Shown here: positions 21,095-28,747 of the stretch, piece by piece
How positions within the stretch are numbered: the first letter of the stretch is position 1
Layout of the letters: the number at the start of each line of letters is the position of its first letter
Assembly: GCF_000499385.1 (NCBI RefSeq)
Contig: NW_013655344.1
Location: 1-35,796, forward strand
Reading direction: 5' to 3'
DNA length: 35,796 nucleotides
Origin: Eimeria necatrix
Taxonomy: Eukaryota > Apicomplexa > Conoidasida > Eucoccidiorida > Eimeriidae
Notes under the pieces: model-generated
Databases searched by the model: none
The model's input: the letters and a program-made list of their open reading frames with translations, nothing else
Told to the model about the DNA's origin: nothing
Made by a program: the position numbers and the translations under genes

Positions 21095-21419
21095 GCGTGC
21101 CTTGACCGCCGGTGACTTCCCCAATCGCAGCAGCCGCCACATATCTTTGTGAAGGAAATACAATATCACAAAGTTGTCATATACTATAAGGATTTTTCCA
21201 AAGGTTGATAAATGTGCCGGCACTACCGAAACAGTCTACTGAGCAATTGTATAGTGGGGTCAAGGTGTCGTACAGCTCCCCTCACGACCTCACTGCACAC
21301 AGGCCACATCGTTGCTACAAACTCTCACGTATTCCCGCTCTCTCTCTTCTTAGCCCTTTCGTTCTTCGTGCTCATTTTGTTTGGTTTTCTGCTACTGTCA
21401 CTTAGCCAGTTGTTAGGCA
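21095..21419 (+). promoter_or_regulatory. 5' flank of SAG gene 6
   Basis: Spacer sequence resumes after the chromovirus (GCGTGCCTTGACCGCCGGTG). It carries the conserved flank blocks: TGAAGGAAATACAATATCACAAAG, GTTGATAAATGTGCCGG and CCCTTTCGTTCTTCGTGCTC. The chromovirus ends about 325 bp before the start codon, so the proximal promoter region appears complete. Confidence 0.45.
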
Positions 21420-23018
21420 ATGACTCACGTAGGGTTGTTGGCATGTTACGCTGGGCTTCTCGCCAGCGTCGCCTTACCACACTTCTCATTGGCACTTTCC
21501 CTTCGCTCTGGCACAGCGACGTCTCAGCAAAACAGCCTCCGCACAAATTTATTTGCATCCGGCCAAGTTGCACTGCGAACGAAGCCCTCAGCCAGTGATA
21601 AAACTGAAAGTGAGCTAGTAATCAGAAAAAATGAATGGCGCTACGCTAGCCCCAGCTACAGATCTATAGAGATCTGGGGGCCCCCCGAGATTATGCCTGG
21701 GCATGATTTTCAGTTCAACTTCAGCGCGAATGCCTAAGTTCTTGACGAATGACATTCGGCATGGGCTTTAGTGCAGCCCCACCCGCGGCTAGTGTGCGGC
21801 CCCGTCGAAGTAAGTGCCACGATACAATTGCATTGCCATGACGTCGGTGTTGGCTTGTCATCTGCAGAATGCCTGAACATCATAAACAAGCTAAGGAGCG
21901 AAAATCTCAAGGACCTGTTGACAACCCTCACCAAGGCAGAGGACAGTGAGGTGACTGCAAGCCTGAAGAAGATCGGAAAAGCGCAATCAGAAGAACTAAC
22001 TGCCGTGAAAATCGCAGTAAAGCTTGCAGGCGAAGATGCAACAACATGTAACTTAGGCCAAACTGCGGATGCGAAGACGGTAGGGCTGTTAGGCTTTGAG
22101 TATCGTTGAGCAGCAGCTTTCCGCTAAATTGGGGAATCGCCTGAGCACAGAGCTAAAGCCCAATATTATCCTACGCATGCGGGAGACTTCTGGAGCAGAT
22201 GTCTTGGTGTTGTGCTACAGTATCCCGGACTTGTAATTCCATTCCCGCATTCCACAGATTTCGACTGCGACGCGTTGATCCAGGCGACTTACACAGCCGG
22301 ACTCAACCACCTTAAACAGTCCGTTATTTTTTGCTTCATTTCCTTTCCCCGGTGCCACAGTGCCTACGCCTTCTAATTTGTGGGTGTGTTGGAGTTTTGT
22401 GTGTACTTTAGCACGCACAAGGTGACTGCTTATCCCCTAGTCAAGAGTTCTTTTAGATGCGCAGCTTCGTGGTGCTTGTCTCAGTCTCAGTACTTGCCAG
22501 AAAAATATTCTTGCTCTTGAGCTATTCTGTTTTGAATCTTACTGCCTTTGTACTACAGATCGAACTTCGAGCCATCAACAGGAACATACGATGTTGAAAA
22601 CGCTCCATTTAATAACGTAGACGCTAGCAATGTCGCGTTTCTGCTGTCGGAGAAGAGCAAAAAGGTCTCATGTGCCGCCACCGAAAACTGCTCTGACGGC
22701 CATGACGTTTTATTCTGCTACTTCATAGACCCACTTCAAGAAGGAGATAAGCCTTTCACGTAAGCTGAACTAACCTTGTGACTACCAGCAGCACAAGGGG
22801 CACAACACACTCGCAAAAGAGCTACAGGACAGGAGCACGATATGTTACAGAATGGGAATTGCAGGCTGCAACAAGGATAATTACAATTGTTGATTAATTT
22901 GGCCTGCAGAACTGAGCTTTACAATGCTCTCTGGGGATTGGAAACAGGCGCAGCGTTCATCTCGGTTCCCAGCGTCGCCACCGTTCTTTTGGTCCTCGCT
23001 CTGATCATTCGCACTTGA
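21420..23018 (+). CDS. SAG: SAG gene 6: GPI-anchored TA4-type surface antigen, 5 exons
   Basis: Exons: 21420-21609, 21868-22079, 22221-22318, 22559-22759 and 22910-23018, giving 269 residues with phases 1, 0, 2, 2. The signal peptide starts MTHVGLLACYAGLLASVALP. The exon 1/2 boundary has changed on both sides (donor A|GTGAGC, acceptor CAG|AATGCC), so the codon made across the junction reads Lys where genes 1-5 have Asp before the first cysteine. The frame is kept. Other cysteines: TTCNLG (exon 2), FDC (exon 3), SCAA, ENC and FCYF (exon 4). Reading through intron 2 gives a stop (EYR, then TGA) that the other copies lack there, which supports splicing at GTAGGG. The tail is VLLVLALIIRT. It is the last gene of the array. 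Confidence 0.9.
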
Positions 23019-23653
23019 GCTTAATAAGCGAACGACAGGTCAGCTTCTGGAGATGTCGAAGTTGTACGAATTCGTTTTGAAGACATTCCTGAATCGTTTA
23101 GAGGCTGGTTTTCGATTTCTAGTGTTATTATGTGCTGTCATGTGGCTGGTGAGGAAGAGCTTCTGCAAAAATGCAGAATAGGTTTCTCTCCCCACTGCAT
23201 CTTAGTACTGCATTCTAGTTTGCGTTGAATGGATCATGTAACTTTGAATGTCACTGTTGCGCAATTCTATTGCGGAAACGCTGAAGCCGCTTGAGTGAGC
23301 TGACTGCGCACGCCCTGTTACGTTAGACTTGGCAGCCTTGTTGCTCTCCTGAAATGCATTTTAATTCAGAATCGGGCAAAGCTCCGTACGAACACATATT
23401 GCATTGGCAATTTGAGACTCCGTTTATTAAAAGGATTTTATCGTCTAGACAAGCAACTGAAACTTCAGCTACCAAAAGTGTCTCAATTGCCCAGTTGACA
23501 AAGCTATTAGCAGCACATCTGACAAAACTATCAGCAGCAGCAGGCGGAAGTTTCGACAGTCTTAAATAGCCTACGTCGCGACAGCAACGCAGCATCAACG
23601 TAGCAGCAAGCACTCTGCTCATGCGCGCCCTGGGATCCCGCGCTCCACAGAAG
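23019..23653 (+). other. 3' flank of SAG gene 6 and array border
   Basis: The first 200 bp match the other SAG 3' flanks. Homology stops at about 23215 (after CTTAGTACTGCA). Beyond it is single-copy sequence with short open frames on both strands (for example 23354-23569, plus). These have no recognisable domain, and I do not call a gene. Confidence 0.5.
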
Positions 23654-23661
23654 CCACCCGA

Positions 23662-23854
23662 CCAGCTAGCTAGCTCGGTAGCTATCCAGCTAGTCAGCTA
23701 GCCAGGTAGCCGGTTAGCGAGTTAGCCAGATAGCTAGCTAGCGAAATAGCTAGCTAGCTAGCCGGCTGCTAGTCAGCTAGTTGGAATACTAGTGGCTAGC
23801 CACTAGTTTCTTGCCTTGCAAGCTGCTTGAACAGCTAGCTAAGAACTAGCTTGC
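23662..23854. repeat. GCTA tetranucleotide repeat region
   Basis: Imperfect array of AGCT/CTAG tetranucleotides (GCTAGCTAGC motifs broken by CCAG, CGGT and similar). Because GCTA arrays are nearly self-complementary, they can fold back on themselves. Confidence 0.9.
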
Positions 23855-23859
23855 CAAGA

Positions 23860-23893
23860 CCCTAAACCCTAAACCCTAAACCCTAAACCCTAG
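23860..23893 (+). repeat. Telomere-like CCCTAAA repeat
   Basis: Five tandem copies of CCCTAAA, the complement of the plant- and apicomplexan-type telomere repeat TTTAGGG. It is interstitial, with unique sequence on both sides. Confidence 0.95.
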
Positions 23894-23982
23894 AACTGAG
23901 CTATCGGCCAAGAAAGGCTCTGTCTATTCTGAGGCCCAGAGTGAAAAGGGCATTTAATCCGTGCGGGTGTGCACGTGACCGC

Positions 23983-24009
23983 CAAACCCTAAACCCTAAA
24001 CCCTAAACC
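23983..24009 (+). repeat. Telomere-like CCCTAAA repeat
   Basis: Nearly four tandem copies of AAACCCT in the same orientation as the block at 23860. Confidence 0.95.
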
Positions 24010-24076
24010 GTTGTTCGCCGCCAATCCTGCGGCTTTCTGGCAGCAAATTCATAGCAACCGCGCATCTCTTTGGCGC

Positions 24077-24130
24077 CGCCTGCAGCAGTAGCAACTGCAG
24101 CAGAAGCAGCAGCAGCAGCAGCAGCAGCAA
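24077..24130 (+). repeat. CAG trinucleotide tract
   Basis: GCAGCAGC-type tract, partly interrupted, just downstream of the tRNA gene's 3' end (the tRNA is on the minus strand). No gene is assigned to it. Confidence 0.85.
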
Positions 24131-24171
24131 AAAGTTTTCTTAAAATTAGTCTCATTTTCACAAAGCTCTAC

Positions 24172-24244
24172 TGGGCATTGCGAGGCTCGAACTCGCGACC
24201 TTGGGATTATGAGACCCACGCGCTACCGACTGCGCCAAACGCCC
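24172..24244 (-). tRNA. tRNA-Met (CAT), elongator type
   Basis: The reverse complement folds as a full tRNA of 73 nt including the discriminator A. The acceptor stem is GGGCGTT with AATGCCC (one G-T pair), and the D arm is GCGC-AGTCGGTA-GCGC. The anticodon arm TGGGT-CTCATAA-TCCCA carries anticodon CAT and the T-T mismatch also seen in eukaryotic elongator tRNA-Met. The T arm is GCGAG-TTCGAGC-CTCGC. It has no intron, and CCA is not encoded, as expected for a eukaryote. The strand upstream of the gene (plus coordinates above 24244) carries telomere-like repeats only 14 bp away. It is not an initiator, which would normally start with A and lack the canonical T loop. Internal A and B box promoters are contained in the D and T arms. 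Confidence 0.95.
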
Positions 24245-24257
24245 GCGGGAAAACCCG

Positions 24258-24293
24258 CTAAACCCTAAACCCTAAACCCTAAACCCTAAACCC
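24258..24293 (+). repeat. Telomere-like CCCTAAA repeat
   Basis: Five tandem CTAAACC heptamers, directly upstream (in transcription terms) of the minus-strand tRNA-Met gene. Confidence 0.95.
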
Positions 24294-24365
24294 ACTTCTC
24301 CCATGCTCCTTGAAGAGGGACAAGCAGCTGCAGCAAGCCAGCCGGAGTGGTCATTCCATATAGTC

Positions 24366-24564
24366 TAAAACAGCAGCAGCAACAAAGCAGCTGCAACAGC
24401 AGCAAAAGCAGCTGCAGCAGCAGCTACAGATGCTGTTGTTCAGGGTCACCATTAGCTAGGGTTTGCTGCAGAGCAGCAGCAGAAAATGCTGCATCTTTCG
24501 CCTCCCATTCTTTCCCTGTCCTTCTTGCTGCGCAGCAGCTCGCTGCTCCCCGCGCTGCAGCAAC
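24366..24564. other. CAG-rich stretch without a supported gene
   Basis: Interrupted CAG and GCTGCAG tracts (24369-24432), then mixed sequence. Open frames exist in several phases, as expected of CAG tracts, and none has recognisable non-repeat content. Confidence 0.5.
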
Positions 24565-24695
24565 AGTTAGCTAGCCAGCTAGCCAGCTAGCTAGCTACTT
24601 AGCTAGCTACATAGGCGAGTAGGTACCCCCAGAGCTAGTCGTCGACAGGCTGGCTGGCTAGCTAGTGCTAGCTAGCTAGCTAGCTAGCTACTACG
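24565..24695. repeat. GCTA tetranucleotide repeat region
   Basis: Second block of AGCT/CTAG repeats, including a perfect run of GCTAGCTAGCTAGCTAGCTA around 24667-24690. Confidence 0.9.
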
Positions 24696-24773
24696 TGTTG
24701 TGTGGCTTGGGGGCAGTTTGCATCCCTCTCTCCGAGCTGAGGACGAATGGGCTGCAGGAGCCGCCGATCCCAG

Positions 24774-24807
24774 ACCCTAAACCCTAAAACCTAAACCCTA
24801 AACCCTT
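24774..24807 (+). repeat. Telomere-like CCCTAAA repeat (one variant unit)
   Basis: About five heptamers, one of them altered to AAAACCT. Confidence 0.92.
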
Positions 24808-24932
24808 ATTTCGGAACCAACTTACAGAATCAACTTGCAGGACCCAATAGACAGAGCCAGCAGATTGGCAAGGTGGCGTTTATGTCCTAGAAATACTGGA
24901 GTTATGAATGCGCTATTTATTAGGCATTTCTC

Positions 24933-24968
24933 AGGGTTTAGGGTTTAGGGTTTAGGGTTTAGGGTTTG
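24933..24968 (-). repeat. Telomere-like repeat, opposite orientation (TTTAGGG on plus)
   Basis: Five AGGGTTT units. Blocks to the left of about 24.8 kb read CCCTAAA on the plus strand; from here on they read TTTAGGG. Confidence 0.95.
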
Positions 24969-25098
24969 TGGCTCAGGGCTTGGCTGCTGCTGCGCGAGAC
25001 AGCTGCGACAAGGCGAAGTCAGTGGGGCTGTCGTCACCTGAAAAATATTAAATTCTGGCTATTCTATACATTTAACTTTTAAATTAAGCTTGAGGAAT

Positions 25099-25150
25099 TT
25101 AGGGTTTAGGGTTTAGGATTTAGGGTTTAGGATTTAAGGTTTAGGGTTAA
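25099..25150 (-). repeat. Telomere-like repeat with variants (TTTAGGG/TTTAGGA)
   Basis: Seven to eight units in TTTAGGG orientation, with two TTTAGGA variants and a TTTAAGG variant. It ends about 255 bp before the start of the Ala/Ser-rich protein gene. Confidence 0.92.
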
Positions 25151-25406
25151 GAGTTGGACGCGTGCATGCTCCGGAGCGGCAGCTGCTGCTGCAGCGGATC
25201 TGTGTCTGTCAAGTAGCAGACACAAGAGCTGCAGCAGCAGCAGCAAAAGTGGCAGCAGCACCAACGGAGGGTGCAGCAGCAGCACGGCAGCAACAGCAGC
25301 AGCAGCAGTAGCAGCCGCACCATCAGCAGAGACAGCAGCACCGCCAGCAGCAGCAGCGGCAGCAGCAGCAGCAGCACATCGGGGAATATACTGCATACTA
25401 GCTGCT

Positions 25407-25514
25407 ATGTTTTCACCTGCCGTACGGACAGCTGCAGCTGCAGCAGCAGCAGCAGGTGCAGCAGCTCCTGGTGTCTCTCGTGGGCCGGCTTCGGCTGCTG
25501 CAGCGGCAGCGAAC

Positions 25515-25545
<31 letters not shown>

Positions 25546-25761
25546 AGGCGCAGCAGCATGGGGCGTTGGCGACGCAGCAGAGACACTTTGGCTTTTTCGG
25601 TAGCCGCAAGGGACGGGAAGAAGCAGCAGCAGCAGGAATAGCAGCAAAAGGTGCAGCAGCAGCTGCGACAGCAGCAACGCGTGCCGCTGCTGCTGCTTCT
25701 CCTGCATCCCCGAAAAGCCCTGCGAGCAGCAGCAATCCAACACCCTTGTCACGGGCAACGC

Positions 25762-25795
<34 letters not shown>

Positions 25796-26198
25796 AGGCG
25801 GGTTCTTCTCCTTCTTCAGTTCTCCAGCTGCAGCGCCAGCAGCAGCAGCAGCAGCAAAAGACGCAGCTACAAGCCCTCCAGCAGCTCCAGCGAGTCCGCC
25901 TGCTGCTGCCAAGCCCCTTCCTTCAGTCGACAAGAGCAGCAGCAGCAGCAGCAGCAGCGGCAGCAGCAGCAAGAACAGCAGCAGCAGCAAGAAGACTCGA
26001 GTTCCGCTGCTGCAGCGGCTGAAGTATTTCGGCTTCGGCTTTTTTGCTGCTGGAACTTTGTCGCTGCTGCTGCTGCAGCAGCAAGTTGAGGACAGCAGCA
26101 ACGCAGCGCTGCAAGCAGCAACAGATGCAGCAGCGCGCGTCTCGGCTCTTGAGAATAGAATGGACCACGTGCAGCAGCAGCAGCAAAGACGCTGGTAG
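25407..26198 (+). CDS. Ala/Ser-rich single-pass membrane protein (hypothetical)
   Basis: ATG-initiated frame of 263 residues, function unknown. It alternates homopolymer runs (poly-Ala near residues 10-17, 29-35 and 37-46; poly-Ser near 120-130 and 175-195) with non-repetitive linkers that look like protein. The linkers include HFGFFGSRKG, SKGGFFSFFSSP and RLKYFGFGFFAAG, which share a phenylalanine-rich F-x-FF core. Residues about 205-223 are hydrophobic, followed by a helix with heptad character (VEDSSNAALQAATDAAARVSALENR). No signal peptide is seen, so it may be tail-anchored or lack an upstream exon. CAG tracts stay open in all frames, and a 416-residue minus-strand frame overlaps (26377-25127). 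I prefer the plus frame because its repeats give Ala and Ser, as is usual in Eimeria proteins, rather than Leu, Cys and Ala, and because its linkers are coherent. Confidence 0.55.
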
Positions 26199-26389
26199 CA
26201 GTAGCTGCTGCTGCAGTCTGCTGCCGCAGCAGCTGCTGCTGCTGCAGCAGCAGCTGCTGCTGCTGCAGCAGCAGCTGCTGCTGCTGCAGCAGCCAGCTGC
26301 CTGCTTTTGGGCTCCCTATACTCTGCACGCTGCAGAGCCCAACTCTTTGCCTTAGCCTTTCCCCACCACAAGCACATCCCACACAGTAG
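26199..26389. other. CTG/CAG tract and flank after the Ala/Ser-rich gene
   Basis: Contains three nearly identical copies of CTGCTGCTGCAGCAGCAG-type self-complementary sequence at 26230-26292, able to form a stable hairpin. No gene is supported. Confidence 0.6.
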
Positions 26390-26790
26390 CCAGCTAGCCA
26401 GCTAGCTAGCTAGCTAGCTAGCTAGCTAGCTAATCAGTAGATCAGCTAGCTAGCTAGCTAGCTAGCAAGCTAGCTGGAGAGAGAAGCACAAAACTAGCTA
26501 CCCAGTACTAGGTACGCAGCTAGCTACAGCTAGCTAGCTAGCTAGCTAGCCAGTTGGCTACCTGGCTCAGCGCCTACTGTTGCTGGTGGCTAGCTGGCTA
26601 GCTGGTTACCCACCTAGCTACTGCTGGGCGCACCGCTGGCCCCAGCCAGCTAGCTAGCTGGCTAGCTAGCTTGCCAATTGGCCAGCTAGCTAGCTAGCTA
26701 GCTTGCCAATTGGCCAGCTAGCTAGCTAGCTAGCTTGCCAATTGGCCAGCTAGCTAGCTAGCTAGCTAGCTAGCCAGCCTTCTACACAGC
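26390..26790. repeat. Large GCTA repeat block with 32-bp higher-order repeat
   Basis: About 400 bp dominated by AGCT tetranucleotides. Inside it, a 32-bp unit begins at 26671, 26703 and 26735; each unit is TTGCCAATTGGCCAGC followed by four GCTA-type repeats. The core GCCAATTGGC is a perfect palindrome. Confidence 0.92.
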
Positions 26791-26825
26791 GGCAGGTATC
26801 CTCCACGTGGCTAGTCGCCGAGCGG

Positions 26826-26998
26826 AGTCAGCCAGCTAGCTATTCAGCTAGCCAGCTGCGCCCGCAGCTAGCCATTCAGCTAGACAGACAGCTAGCTAGC
26901 TAGCCGCAGAACTTCCCATAGCAGCAACGGCTGCGGCGAATTCAGATCCACGGGGCAGCAGCTAGCTAGCTAGCTAGCTAGCTGGCTAGCTAGCTGGG
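26826..26998. repeat. Further GCTA repeat segments
   Basis: Two short blocks (26826-26906 and 26958-26998) of AGCT/CTAG repeats separated by about 50 bp of unique sequence. Confidence 0.88.
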
Positions 26999-27064
26999 TG
27001 GACGCTGGGCGCTTCTCGTTTGGTGCCGCTTCAGCACAGTTCGAGTTGTGGGTAGGGGAAAAGC

Positions 27065-27335
27065 TGTGCAGCAGCAGCAGCAGCAGCAGCGGCTGCTGCT
27101 GCAGCAACTGACCCGCTGCTGCAGGCGGGCAAGCAGCAGCAGCAGCAGCTGCTGCTGCAGCAAAGACGGCATGAGCCGTCAACAGCCGCACAAAGTAAGC
27201 ACAAGTGCACATACGTGCGCTAGAGCAGCAGCAGCTGCTGCAGCTGCTGCAGCCGCAGCAAGAGCCGCAGCAACAGCTGCACCAACGGCTGCAGCAGCAG
27301 CCGCCGCAGCAGCAGCAGCAGCAGCCGCAGCAGCA
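27065..27335. repeat. CAG/CTG trinucleotide tracts, coding status uncertain
   Basis: Several CAG and CTG tracts in alternating orientation. Frames are open on both strands (for example 27048-27353 plus and 27496-27179 minus) but consist almost wholly of repeat-encoded Ala, Gln, Leu or Cys. I cannot support a gene; an exon of an unrecognised protein is possible. Confidence 0.5.
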
Positions 27336-27492
27336 GGTAGAGATAAGAATTGAAACTGTAGCAGCACCAAATGCAGACACGGAGCCGTGGGGTCTTGTGC
27401 TGGCACTAGGAACCTAGCGTTGCTGCTCCAACCTGTGCTGCTGCTGCTGCTGCTGCTGCTGCTGCAGCTGCTGCAGCAGGTGTACGTACACC

Positions 27493-28349
27493 TCACTGCC
27501 GCCGCCTCTTGTCTAGGTCAAAGGGCCTCGGGGGCATTGGCTGTGGGGTTTGAGCTGTCTCCCTTCCCATGCGGGGCCCCAGTCCCGTTTTGCTGCTGCC
27601 TGCTGCTGCTGCTGCTGCTGCTGGCGTGTCAGCAGCAAAGACCTTCTTGTTGCCGCGCCTGCTGCGGCTGCGGCGCCGGCAGCAGCAGCTGCACAGCATG
27701 CGGCAGCAGCGCAGCAGCAAGCAGCCCGCCATATAAGCTGCTGCCAGCAGCAGCAGCAGCAGCAGCAGCCGCCCCTGTATGTCTGTCGGCACCATTGGCC
27801 GCAGGTGGGGCTGGTGTACGTACACCGCAGCAAGGGCCGCATCCAGCTGCTGGTTTGCTGCTGCTGCAGCTCTTGCTGCTGCGCTGCTGCCAGTCTTCGC
27901 CGCCCAAGTTGCTGCTGCTGCAGCATGCGGGTGTACGTACCCGTAGTAGAACTCCTTGGTCGTTTCCACATAGGGCTCGAGGTGTACGTACACCTTGCCC
28001 AGCTGCTCGCCTGCTGCTGCTGCTGCTGCTGCTGCTTGCTGCTGCACTGCATCGCGCACACTCAGCGGGACAGCAGCAACTGCTGTTTCAACAGCAACAA
28101 GGTACATTTGGCCCAAGTCGGAAGCAACATCTTTGACCTTGTCCAGGGTTCCTGCTGCTCCGCTCTGCTGCTGCTGCTGCTGCTGCTGCTGCATGCGCTG
28201 CAGCTGCTTCTGCGCCGTGTGCAGCTGCTCGCGCAGGTCCTCTGCTGCTGCCTCCTGCTGCTGCGTCTGCTGCTGCTGCTGCAGCAGCTTCGCCTCCAGC
28301 TCCGACTTGACTTTGAGCTCCTCGTTCAGGCGCGTGCGGAGGGCCTCGG

Positions 28350-28381
<32 letters not shown>

Positions 28382-28524
28382 GTCTGCTGCTGCAGCCGCG
28401 TCGTGCAAGCAGCAAGGGCCTCCTCGTGCTTCTGCCTAAACGACAGCAAATCGCTCTCCGCATTTTCCGCCCTTTGTTCTGCATAAGTTAGCTTCTTTTG
28501 GCAAGCCTCGAGATCGCTGTTTCC

Positions 28525-28557
<33 letters not shown>

Positions 28558-28725
28558 GGGTTCTTGCTGCTGCTGCGGCGCCGCCGGCGCCGCAGCAGCA
28601 CCTGCGGGGGCCGCCGCCGCGTCTGCTGCTGCACCCTCCTTTGCTGCTGCTGCAGCACAGACACTGGAGAGCAGCAGCAGCCCGAGCAGCAGCAGCCGCC
28701 GATGCTGCGCGAGCAATGCACACAT
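27493..28725 (-). CDS. Secretory coiled-coil membrane protein with Gln/Ala repeats (hypothetical)
   Basis: Function unknown; 410 residues from the ATG at 28725. The frame is open further upstream but only from a GTG. I chose this ATG because it begins a textbook signal peptide (MCALLAQHRRLLLLGLLLL, then SSVCA). Next comes an Ala/Pro/Gln-rich stretch, then a charged coiled coil at about residues 69-190 (LEACQKKLTYAEQRAENAES, LNEELKVKSELEAKLL, EDLREQLHTAQKQLQRM) broken by poly-Gln. A middle domain holds GTLDKVKDVASDLGQMYLVA and three YVH-containing segments (KVYVHLEPYV, YGYVHP, AVYVHQ). A membrane span lies at about 320-342 (LLLLLLLLAAAYMAGCLLL). A Cys cluster (CCRMLCSCCC) that could be palmitoylated and a basic Arg-rich tail follow. 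It looks like a type I membrane protein of the secretory pathway. Confidence 0.75.
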
Positions 28726-28733
28726 GCTGTTGA

Positions 28734-28747
28734 GGTGTATGCACACC
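28734..28747. promoter_or_regulatory. Near-palindrome GGTGTATGCACACC just upstream of the start codon
   Basis: This 14-bp near-palindrome ends 8 bp before the ATG of the 410-residue minus-strand gene. It is closely related to GGTGTACGTACACC, found three times perfectly and once degenerate in or just after the same gene. A regulatory role is inference. Confidence 0.35.

Noticed and set aside
23354..23569. 71-residue plus-strand frame beginning MHFNSESG
   Set aside because: Short, without domain, splice context or copies. It falls in the border region after SAG gene 6, and a 99-residue frame overlaps on the other strand.
25127..26377. 416-residue minus-strand open frame rich in Ala and Leu
   Set aside because: CAG/CTG tracts keep all frames open. 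This frame is mostly repeat-encoded Ala, Leu and Cys, and the overlapping plus frame has more protein-like linkers.
26671..26766. Regularly spaced repeats that could suggest a CRISPR array
   Set aside because: There are no unique spacers; the intervals are simple GCTA repeats, and the genome is eukaryotic.
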